This document shows, piece by piece, positions 9,057-16,949 of a DNA stretch of 64,000 nt. Position numbers and translations under genes: made by a program. Source of the stretch: Nocardioides caeni (lineage in GTDB: Bacteria > Actinomycetota > Actinomycetes > Propionibacteriales > Nocardioidaceae); NCBI RefSeq assembly GCF_004912195.1, contig NZ_STGW01000003.1, positions 62,001 to 126,000 of the forward strand, in the 5' to 3' direction. The notes under the pieces are model-generated. The model was not told the DNA's origin. It did not search any database and saw only the letters and a program-made list of their open reading frames with translations. The number at the start of each line of letters is the position of its first letter. Positions within the stretch are counted from its first letter, which is position 1.

Positions 9057-9926
9057 ATGTCGCGACAGAAACTGACGATCATCGTCACCTGCACAGACAG
9101 GAAGTCAGCGACCCCCGTCGACGATCTGATGGTCCGCCATCTTCCCAAGGAAGAGGTGCCGCTACGTGCCCGGGTTTGGCGCCAAGCTCTCGCGAGGGCA
9201 ACGGATCGACGTCCGCTCATGGAGCTCTACAGCGGCGAGACCTGGGCGCAGGTCCGCACCATGGCACTCAGAGCCGCGACTCTCGGCTACGAACCCGACA
9301 TGTTCGTAGCCTCGGCCGGGCTCGGCCTGCAGCGCGCATCCACGCTGGCCCCCGCCTACTCCGCAACCTTCAGCGCAGGGCACGCGGACTCGGTCGGCGC
9401 CTCTGCTTTGGAGGCTCAAGCATGGTGGACCGAACTCCCCCACGCTGAGATCGCTCCCGGAGGGCGCGCGATCTGGGTCTTGTCAGAGGCCTACTCCCGC
9501 GCCATTAGCCGGCATCTACTCGCCCGTACTGAGCCGCGTGACTTGCTGGTGTTCGGCGGATCAAGCGATGTCAGTGAGCGAGTGCGCGTTCCAGCTGATC
9601 GATCGTTGCGTCGTGCCCTCGGGGGCACGGTGACTAGCCTCAACGTCCGCTCTGCAGTCCAGTGGCTCAACTTGTCGGGCGGAGACGATCCATTCGCCGA
9701 TGCAGCGTGGCAGAGGTGGCACGCGTGGACGCAGGAGAAGCGCCATCGCGAGGTCTTCGATCGCAAGCCCTTGTCAGACTCAGCCGTCCTTGACTTCATC
9801 AGCGAACTCCGTGCCCAACAGCCCAGTGTCTCGAAGACGAACGCGCTCAAGGTTCTTCGCGAAGCCGGCATGGCATGTGAGCAGCGACGGTTCTCAACTC
9901 TCTTCCAGCAGGCGGTGGCGCGATGA
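9057..9926 (+). CDS. dpdC: DpdC-like protein (preQ0-in-DNA processing candidate)
   Basis: 289 residues, first gene of the rightward operon. It starts with a beta-strand and a basic/cysteine motif (IIVTCTDRKSATP), and continues with ELYSGETW near residue 58 and PDMFVASAGLGL near 80. The layout resembles YaaA/DUF6884-type domains and the catalytic core of archaeosine synthase. In studied Dpd systems DpdC hydrates the nitrile of preQ0 already in DNA to the amide (2'-deoxy-7-amido-7-deazaguanosine). Assignment here rests on that fold resemblance and on adjacency to DpdB and DpdA; sequence-level orthology was not tested. Its stop overlaps the next start (ATGA). Confidence 0.6.
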   Translation: MSRQKLTIIVTCTDRKSATPVDDLMVRHLPKEEVPLRARVWRQALARATDRRPLMELYSGETWAQVRTMALRAATLGYEPDMFVASAGLGLQRASTLAPAYSATFSAGHADSVGASALEAQAWWTELPHAEIAPGGRAIWVLSEAYSRAISRHLLARTEPRDLLVFGGSSDVSERVRVPADRSLRRALGGTVTSLNVRSAVQWLNLSGGDDPFADAAWQRWHAWTQEKRHREVFDRKPLSDSAVLDFISELRAQQPSVSKTNALKVLREAGMACEQRRFSTLFQQAVAR

Positions 9927-11059
9927 CAGATCCCAAGTGGCTGACACGGCGGGCACTGAAGGTTCTCCAAAGCGAAGACACGCCGCTCTACCTCTTCACG
10001 TTGGCAGCGGAGGAGGTCGATCTGGTCGCCGACGTCGCGCGCATCAGCCGCGACGAGGCAGGCAAGCTCATCGGGTACCAGCGTCCGGAGAAGCAGAAGC
10101 ACGTCAAGCAGATCCAGGAGTACCTGGATTCGGAGGATCCCATCTTCCCGAACGGCCTCATCCTGGCCCTGCCGGCCGAGGTCAAGTTCAAGTCCAGTCG
10201 TGGCCCGACCACCACGGACGGCCTGGCGGTCGCCGGGACGATTGAAATTCCCCTGGCGCCCGACGGCGATGGCCCCCGCCCCGCCTGGATCGTCGATGGC
10301 CAGCAGCGGAGTCTCGCCCTCTCGCGAACAAGGAACCGACGGCTCCCCGTGCCCGTCGCCGGCTTCGTCGCGCCCACCCTGGAGCTTCAGCGCGAGCAGT
10401 TCTTGCGGGTCAACACCGTTCAGCCGCTGCCGACCGGGCTGGTCACCGAACTCCTCCCGGAGATCTCTCGCGTTCCATCGGCCCGTATGGCAACCCGACA
10501 ACTGCCGTCGGCTCTCGTCGACATGCTCAACCACGACCCGGAATCGCCTTTCCACGGCATCATCCGCCGTGCGTCCACCCCGGCTGACGACAAAAAGGCA
10601 ACCGTCGTCACCGACAACAGCCTCGTCGAAGCAATCCGCGAGTCTGTGGAGTCCCCTTCAGGAGTCCTGTTCCCGTATCGAAACATTGCGAGTGGGACTA
10701 CCGACACCGAAGGCATCCGTCGTGTACTCCTCGCCTACTGGGGCGCTGTTCATGACACCTTCCCCGAGGCGTGGGGAGCTAGCCCGACGGCGAGCCGACT
10801 GATGCATGGCGTCGGCATCCGAGCCATGGGACGACTGATGGATCGCGTGATGACGCACGTTCGCGACGACGACCCACGTGCGCGGGAACACGCCGCAGCC
10901 GAGTTGGCGCTCATCGCACCGAGATGCCGCTGGACAGACGGCACGTGGGAAGACCTCGGGGTTGCGTGGAACGACCTGCAGAACACGCCTAGACACATCA
11001 GCGCACTGTCGAACTACCTCGTTCGGACTTACCTTGCTGAGCGGACGGGACGTAAGTGA
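9923..11059 (+). CDS. dpdB: DpdB, DGQHR-domain protein (copy 1)
   Basis: 378 residues. The central IVDGQQRSLAL (near residue 124) is the DGQHR signature shared by DpdB and the DndB regulators of phosphorothioate systems, in a ParB-like nucleotide-binding fold. The flanking IGYQRPEKQKHVKQI (near 49) and FLRVNTVQPLPTGL (near 157) are also family-typical. DpdB works with DpdA to insert preQ0 into DNA and has ATPase activity in characterised systems. Coupled by ATGA to the gene before and GTGA to dpdA after. A second, clearly related but divergent copy lies at 12320-13423. Confidence 0.82.
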   Translation: MTDPKWLTRRALKVLQSEDTPLYLFTLAAEEVDLVADVARISRDEAGKLIGYQRPEKQKHVKQIQEYLDSEDPIFPNGLILALPAEVKFKSSRGPTTTDGLAVAGTIEIPLAPDGDGPRPAWIVDGQQRSLALSRTRNRRLPVPVAGFVAPTLELQREQFLRVNTVQPLPTGLVTELLPEISRVPSARMATRQLPSALVDMLNHDPESPFHGIIRRASTPADDKKATVVTDNSLVEAIRESVESPSGVLFPYRNIASGTTDTEGIRRVLLAYWGAVHDTFPEAWGASPTASRLMHGVGIRAMGRLMDRVMTHVRDDDPRAREHAAAELALIAPRCRWTDGTWEDLGVAWNDLQNTPRHISALSNYLVRTYLAERTGRK

Positions 11060-12309
11060 AGTTCTACTTTCCCGACAGCCAAGACCTCGTCAGCCCCTCC
11101 TACGACTTCGTCCGGGATGAGTATCCACCTCACCGCGTGCGCCAGCGCGACGACCGGTACGCCCATGAGGTCCTGTCCCAGGCGCCGTACCACGGGATCC
11201 TCGTCAGCAAGTCGATCGTCGATGGATCGATCAAGGGTGCCGGCAAGTACTCGAGCGCGCAGCGGGCCCGGCTCTACCGGATGGGAGTCCATCGGTTCTT
11301 CCGCCTGCCCCCGGGTGTCGAGACGCTGGGTGACAACGGCGCGTTCAACTACATCGACGAGCCTGTCCCTCCCGTGACAGTCGGCGAGACCCTCGACTTC
11401 TACGAGGAGTGTGGGTTCGATGCGGGCGTGAGCACAGACCATGTCATCTTTGGTTACGAGCCCGGTGCCACGCCAAAGACGGCAGATCCGGAGTGGGTCG
11501 AGCGTCAGAAGCTCACGCTCCGACTGGCTGAAGAGTTCATTTCTCTGACGAATAATCGGCACAGCAGAGTCGAGCCGGTAGGCGCCGCACAGGGCTGGAG
11601 CCCCGCGAGCTACGCGGACAGCGTCCGCGCTCTCCAAGGCATGGGATACAAGCGCATCGCGCTGGGCGGCATGGTGCCTCTCAAAACTGACCAGATCCTG
11701 GCCTGCCTGGCCCAGATCTACCCGGTGCTTGCGCCAGGAACTGAACTGCACCTGCTGGGGATCACCCGGATCGACGCCATGGATCAGTTCGCCGAGTTGG
11801 GCGTCACCAGTTTCGACAGCACCTCGGCCTTCCGGCAGGCCTTCATGGATGACCGGAAGAACTACCACACCAGCGAGCGCGCTTACGTCGCGATCCGTGT
11901 ACCTCAGGTCGACGGCAACCCGACGCTGAAGCGGGCGATCCTCTCGGGCGCCGTCAGCCAGAAGGACGCGCTCACCGCCGAGCGCGAGGCGCTCCGAGCC
12001 CTTCGTGCCTTCGACGGGAGCAGCGCCAGTCGTCGGGCGTGCCTTGACGCCCTCGGCGAGTACGAAGTCGTGTGTCAGAGCAAGAAGTCGTACCTCAAGG
12101 TGTACGACGAGACCCTCGAAGCCGCCCCTTGGCGTCGGTGCCCCTGCACGATCTGCCGGGAGCACGGGGTCGAGATCGCCATCTTCCGTGGCACCGAGCG
12201 CAACAAGCGGCGCGGATTTCACAACCTTTCAGTGCTACAGGAGCGTATGTCGAGACTTATCCACCGTTCCCCCGGGACGGCTCCACGGAGGCCAGCAGTC
12301 AGGACCTAG
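11056..12309 (+). CDS. dpdA: DpdA, DNA-guanine transglycosylase (TGT paralogue)
   Basis: 417 residues from a GTG start. Replaces guanine in DNA with preQ0. TGT-like active site: Asp93 in LGDNGAF, Asp128 in STDHV, the GG loop at 204-205 (ALGGMVPL) and a nucleophile candidate Asp254 in FDSTSAFR. The C-terminal zinc site is CPCTIC (Cys362, 364, 367) with His389. The tRNA-binding context of true TGT differs, and the neighbours are DpdB and helicases rather than queA/queF, so a DNA substrate is strongly preferred. Sits between the two dpdB genes. Confidence 0.88.
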   Translation: MKFYFPDSQDLVSPSYDFVRDEYPPHRVRQRDDRYAHEVLSQAPYHGILVSKSIVDGSIKGAGKYSSAQRARLYRMGVHRFFRLPPGVETLGDNGAFNYIDEPVPPVTVGETLDFYEECGFDAGVSTDHVIFGYEPGATPKTADPEWVERQKLTLRLAEEFISLTNNRHSRVEPVGAAQGWSPASYADSVRALQGMGYKRIALGGMVPLKTDQILACLAQIYPVLAPGTELHLLGITRIDAMDQFAELGVTSFDSTSAFRQAFMDDRKNYHTSERAYVAIRVPQVDGNPTLKRAILSGAVSQKDALTAEREALRALRAFDGSSASRRACLDALGEYEVVCQSKKSYLKVYDETLEAAPWRRCPCTICREHGVEIAIFRGTERNKRRGFHNLSVLQERMSRLIHRSPGTAPRRPAVRT

Positions 12310-12319
12310 GCTTTCGCCC

Positions 12320-13423
12320 ATGGCCGACCGTTACGACATCCGACTCCCCGCCCTCAAGATCCGCCAGGGCGAGCAGGCCATCTACGCTTTCGGGGTCGAC
12401 GGCAAGCGCATCCACGACTTCACGACGGTGAGCCGCGTCCACCGCGACGACACCGAACTTCAGGGCTACCAGCGTCCGGAGGTCCTCAGCCACATTCGAG
12501 CCATCCGGCGGTACCTCGAGTCAGACGGAGCGATGCTGCCGAACGCCGTCGTACTCGCATTCGACGAGAGGGTCACCTTCGAGCCGTCGGCGACCCGAAG
12601 CGACCTTGACTACGTCACCCCGGGCGAGCTCGTGATCCCCGTTGACGAGTCGCTCCCCGATGACCAGAAGCCCGCGTGGCTGGTCGATGGGCAGCAGCGC
12701 AGCGCGGCAATCCGTGACGCGGACCTGGCGGAGTTCGCAGTGGCTGCCGTTGGGTTCATCGCACATGGAGAAGCTGAACAGCGCTCACAGTTCATCCTCG
12801 TCAACAACACAAAGCCACTGCCTAAGGGGCTCATCCACGAACTGCTGCCCGACACCCAGGGACACCTCCCGACCGCATACGCCAAGAAGCAGCTCCCTGC
12901 GCGTGTCCTCGCAGCACTGAACTTCGGTAGCCGTGCTGATGGCCAGCCGTTTGCGACTCGTATCGCCACGCCGACGATGGCGAATGGCTACATCAAGGAC
13001 AACAGTGTCCTGAAGATGATCGAGAACAGCCTGTACGACGGCGCCCTGTATCAGTACCGCGACCCGATCGACGGCACTGGTGACGTCGACCAGATGCTCC
13101 TACACCTCAACTACTTCTGGACCGTGGTAGCGGTGACGTTCCCGGAGGCTTGGGACCTGCCTCCCACGAAGTCGCGGCTCACGCATGGCGCCGGCATCCA
13201 GGCCATGGGTTACGTAATGGATCAGTTGACCGATGGGGTGCCTGCCGCCGAACTTCCCGGGCTCAATCTGGAGAAGAAGATCGAATCTCTTCGGGCACAC
13301 TGCGCCTGGACATCCGGGACGTGGGACTTCGGCCCCGAGCAAGCGCGGCGCTGGAACGGGATCCAGAACACGCCGAACGACGTGCGACTCCTGACGAGCC
13401 ACTTGCTCCGCGCTCTGCGCTGA
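12320..13423 (+). CDS. second DpdB-like DGQHR-domain protein
   Basis: 367 residues, ATG at 12320, 10 bp after dpdA. It carries LVDGQQRSAAI near residue 119, GYQRPEVLSHIRAIRRYLES near 48 and QFILVNNTKPLPKGLIHELLP near 153, collinear with copy 1 throughout, including the LTHGAGIQAMG and WNGIQNTPN blocks near the end. The two copies differ at most positions, so this is an old paralogue, not a recent duplication. A heteromeric DpdB complex or division of labour between modification and its control are possible. Followed by a 90-bp gap, the largest in the operon, which may hold an internal promoter. Confidence 0.8.
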   Translation: MADRYDIRLPALKIRQGEQAIYAFGVDGKRIHDFTTVSRVHRDDTELQGYQRPEVLSHIRAIRRYLESDGAMLPNAVVLAFDERVTFEPSATRSDLDYVTPGELVIPVDESLPDDQKPAWLVDGQQRSAAIRDADLAEFAVAAVGFIAHGEAEQRSQFILVNNTKPLPKGLIHELLPDTQGHLPTAYAKKQLPARVLAALNFGSRADGQPFATRIATPTMANGYIKDNSVLKMIENSLYDGALYQYRDPIDGTGDVDQMLLHLNYFWTVVAVTFPEAWDLPPTKSRLTHGAGIQAMGYVMDQLTDGVPAAELPGLNLEKKIESLRAHCAWTSGTWDFGPEQARRWNGIQNTPNDVRLLTSHLLRALR

Positions 13424-13513
13424 CACATTCAAGCGCCGGATTGCCCCAACCACCCACCAACTGTCGGACCTCTTTACTAGCCTCTGTGGGGTGAGGGCGA
13501 AGCGGGGATCGGC

Positions 13514-16500
13514 ATGACGGCTGGGGTGATGTGCCCCCTGTGCGGTTCTCCGATGGTGATGCAGTTCGCTTCCCGCGGACGCAATGCCGGGCAAGCGTTC
13601 TGGGGCTGCTCGCAATTTCCGCGCTGCCGTGGATCGCGCGACGCGGAAGGCAATGCGCCGAAGCCGCGCCAGCCACGCAAGAAGCCGGCCGCTCAGTCCG
13701 CGCTGGTACCGGCCGCGGGACGTCGAACGAAGTCACTCAGTCGCGGTGATCTGCTGGTGTCTTCGGCCAACACCTTCGGCCCCGGCAAGCTCGTGGCACG
13801 GGAAGGCGACAACCTCGTGCTCGAGTACTTCGATGCGCCCGGTCCCGCCGCATCGCACCGCTACCGGGAGGCAGTACCTCGAGCTAGCCTCACCCGGCTG
13901 ACCCTGTCCCCTGAGCTTCGCGTCTTCTGGCAGGACCGAGACAACCGGTGGCGCTCCGGGCGCGTCATCGAGACGAATGAGCACAACGACATCTACGTTC
14001 GGGGACACGAATGGGAGGGCTTCGTTCCGGAGGAGCGACTCTACGTTCGCTGGAACAAGCCCTTGGCGGATCCGGTCGGCTTCGGGGAAGCCGGCATGCT
14101 CGAGTCGCCGATGCTCGCTGAACTGCGACTTCCCTTCTTGCGCAGCATCCTTCAGCAGCGCTCTGCGGCTCATGGCATGCGAGCCGTGCTGTCGAGTTGC
14201 ATTGAACTTCACGCACACCAGGTCGAGACCGCCTGGCGCGTCCTGCAGGACCCGGTCCAGCGCTATCTCCTGGCCGATGAGGTCGGCCTAGGCAAGACCA
14301 TCGAGGCGGGGATCGTCATCCGCCAGATGCTGCTGGACAACCCCACCCTGCGCGTCCAGTTGATCTTGCCTCCGTTCCTGGTCGACCAGTGGAAGCGAGA
14401 GTTGACGCAGAAGTTCCGCGTGCAGGACTTCACCAGGGCTAACGTCCGCCTCAGTCGCGATGATGAGCCGGCGGCGTGGGATGCAGCAGATCTAGTCGTA
14501 GTCGACGAGGCACACAACCTTGCACGAATGTCAGTTAGCGAGGATCCGAACCTCGCCCTCCGCTTCCAGCGGCTTAGTGAGATCGCCCTTGCAAGTCCGC
14601 GCCTACTGATGCTCTCCGCGACACCAGCCCTGCACAACGAAGACGCCTTCCTCGCGATGCTCAAACTGCTTGACCCGGCGGTCTATGCGGACACCACTGC
14701 GGGGCAACTTCGATCGCGCTTGGAGGCTCGTGCAGGCTTGGGACGGGTCTTTCTCGGGCTGCAACCCAGCCTCCCAGGGGTCCTTCTGAAGGGGCGCCTG
14801 GCGGAGATCGAGGCCTCGTTCCCCGACGACGCCGAAGTCCGCGACCTGGTTGCGCGCGCCCGCGAGTCAGTGGCTACTCAAGACAAGGACGAGACGGCAT
14901 CCCTCATCCAGGCGCTGCGCACACACATTGCCGAGGTGTACCGCGTACACCGGCGCATGCTCCGGACCCGGCGTACTACGGCACTGGAGGGCACCTATCG
15001 GGTGTCCGGTCGTCGCGCGCCTGAGCCACTTTCCCTGGAGTCGACACTGCGCGACGACGTTGTAGAGGCTCTCGACCGATGGCGCGAACAGGCCCTGGCG
15101 TCGGCAGAAGGCAACCCAGCGGCGATGACCCTAGCCGGGCGTGCGTTCGCCGAGGCCACAGCTGCCAGCCTTGACCCGAGTGCCCTGCAGAAGTGGGCAG
15201 CGGAGCGCGCCGCCGCGCCGCTATCCGCTGACGAAATCGCCGCGCTAAAGCGCATCGTGCAGGACGTGGCCTACGCGGACCGACGGGCCACCATCAGCCG
15301 CCCGTTCGCTGACGCGCTCAGCGATCTCATGACGTCTAACGAGCGTGCTGTCGTCTTCTGCCCCACAGCTGAACTGGCAACCGAACTGGCTGAGGAGCTC
15401 AAGGACGTCTTCGGCGCCAAGTCTGTCTTCTGCCATGTGACGACCCAAAGTAGTGAGGAGAACGACCGCTCGGTGCGCTCATTTGAGGCGATCCGTAAGG
15501 CCGCCGTCATGGTCGCAGATTCATCGGCCGAAGAGGGTCGCAACCTCCAGTTCGCGAATGTTCTGGTGCATCTGGGACTTCCGGGATCAGCAAACCGTCT
15601 CGAGCAGCGCATCGGCCGTTGCGACCGGTGGTCGCCCGAAGGGTCCGGAGGGTGGCGGTCGTATGTCGTTTCGGGACACGCGGATGACACCTACTCCGGC
15701 GCCTGGGAGCGCATCCTCAAAGACGGTTTCGGGATCTTCGACAACTCTGTCGCCAGCCTTCAGCAAGCCGTCGACAACGCAACGGACGAGGCGTGGCACA
15801 TCCTCCTTCAAATGGGGCTCGATGGTGTCCCCTCCGCGGTCGCGCGGGTGCGAGAGATGCTGGACGCGGAGATCGAGCGCGTCCGCGAACAAGACGCGCT
15901 CGACAGCCTGGAGACGAGCGTCGACGAGCGCTCCGTCTACGCGCGGATCGCTGACGTGGAATCCAATGCGTCAACATTCGCCCAGGTGAGCGACAACCTT
16001 CTCGCAGCAAGTAGCGCGGCGGGCAACCTTAGATTCGAGCGGAGAGGCAACCCCGCCAGGGGCTTGGGCGGATACGAGTCGCTCGGCCGTCTGCCGGGGA
16101 AGCAAGCGCAGATTCCGCTGATCCCGGCATCGCGCCTCGTTCGCGACTTCCTTCCGTTGAAGGGCCACGTCGGAACCTTCATTCGGGAGGTAGCCCTCTC
16201 GTGCGAGGACGTCCACCTTTACCGCTACGGAGACCCGTTCATCGACGCCGTCAGCGACTTCCTCTGGCACGACGATCGTGGCCGAGCGTTCGGCATGTGG
16301 CGTTGGATGCCCGAGTGGCCCCGTGAGGACACCCCGCTCTACAGATTCGACTACGCCGTCGAGGCGAACCCACTCGAGGTTCCCTCCTCAAGAGACCCGC
16401 GTAGCGAACTCGTGACGGTGACTGCCGGTATCGACCAACTCGCGCTTACGCGGCGGGCCGATGGGATCTTCCCGCCCATGATCGTCAGCGTCTGGATGAC

Positions 16501-16948
16501 AGCCGGCGCGCAGGAGTTGACCTCGCAGCCGCATCTTGACGCGCTCGGCGCCCCATACGCGAAGCCGGGCACCACTCGTGCCGGCGGTGACTACTCGCTC
16601 AACCGCGTAAGGATCCAGGACGCCTACGAACTCATCCCCGAACACCACTGGGGTGAGTCCTGGCGATCCGCGGAAAGAGCAGCCCAACATCTCATCCGCA
16701 GTCGCGAGGACGTTCGTTCGGCGGTCCAACGAGCCACTGCCATCGCCGAACGTGATGCGTCAGCGAGGCTGTCACAGTTGCGACTCCGGGCCATGCGCAC
16801 TGCAGGATCGGAACTCGTCCGTCTACAGGAGGAAATCCAGCGCGAGGAAGTCATCGCGCGTGCCATGGCCGCCGCCGTGACCGCACCCTCCCTGCGGCTA
16901 GACAGCACGGGGATTGTGGTCCTCTCCGGCCGAGCCCTGACGAGCTGA
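13514..16948 (+). CDS. dpdE: DpdE, SNF2-type helicase/translocase
   Basis: 1144 residues. The N-terminus is a topoisomerase-type zinc ribbon (CPLCGSPM...FWGCSQFPRCRG, residues 7-43). The SNF2/superfamily-2 motor follows: Walker A VGLGKT near residue 258, DEAH box near 332, SATP motif III near 372 and motif VI LEQRIGRCDRW near 696. The rest is charged and helical, ending in a coiled-coil-like stretch near 1090-1120. In the Dpd family this gene belongs to the restriction arm (dpdD-K), which degrades or blocks DNA lacking the modification. One-base gap to dpdF. Confidence 0.83.
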   Translation: MTAGVMCPLCGSPMVMQFASRGRNAGQAFWGCSQFPRCRGSRDAEGNAPKPRQPRKKPAAQSALVPAAGRRTKSLSRGDLLVSSANTFGPGKLVAREGDNLVLEYFDAPGPAASHRYREAVPRASLTRLTLSPELRVFWQDRDNRWRSGRVIETNEHNDIYVRGHEWEGFVPEERLYVRWNKPLADPVGFGEAGMLESPMLAELRLPFLRSILQQRSAAHGMRAVLSSCIELHAHQVETAWRVLQDPVQRYLLADEVGLGKTIEAGIVIRQMLLDNPTLRVQLILPPFLVDQWKRELTQKFRVQDFTRANVRLSRDDEPAAWDAADLVVVDEAHNLARMSVSEDPNLALRFQRLSEIALASPRLLMLSATPALHNEDAFLAMLKLLDPAVYADTTAGQLRSRLEARAGLGRVFLGLQPSLPGVLLKGRLAEIEASFPDDAEVRDLVARARESVATQDKDETASLIQALRTHIAEVYRVHRRMLRTRRTTALEGTYRVSGRRAPEPLSLESTLRDDVVEALDRWREQALASAEGNPAAMTLAGRAFAEATAASLDPSALQKWAAERAAAPLSADEIAALKRIVQDVAYADRRATISRPFADALSDLMTSNERAVVFCPTAELATELAEELKDVFGAKSVFCHVTTQSSEENDRSVRSFEAIRKAAVMVADSSAEEGRNLQFANVLVHLGLPGSANRLEQRIGRCDRWSPEGSGGWRSYVVSGHADDTYSGAWERILKDGFGIFDNSVASLQQAVDNATDEAWHILLQMGLDGVPSAVARVREMLDAEIERVREQDALDSLETSVDERSVYARIADVESNASTFAQVSDNLLAASSAAGNLRFERRGNPARGLGGYESLGRLPGKQAQIPLIPASRLVRDFLPLKGHVGTFIREVALSCEDVHLYRYGDPFIDAVSDFLWHDDRGRAFGMWRWMPEWPREDTPLYRFDYAVEANPLEVPSSRDPRSELVTVTAGIDQLALTRRADGIFPPMIVSVWMTAGAQELTSQPHLDALGAPYAKPGTTRAGGDYSLNRVRIQDAYELIPEHHWGESWRSAERAAQHLIRSREDVRSAVQRATAIAERDASARLSQLRLRAMRTAGSELVRLQEEIQREEVIARAMAAAVTAPSLRLDSTGIVVLSGRALTS

Positions 16949-16949
16949 C

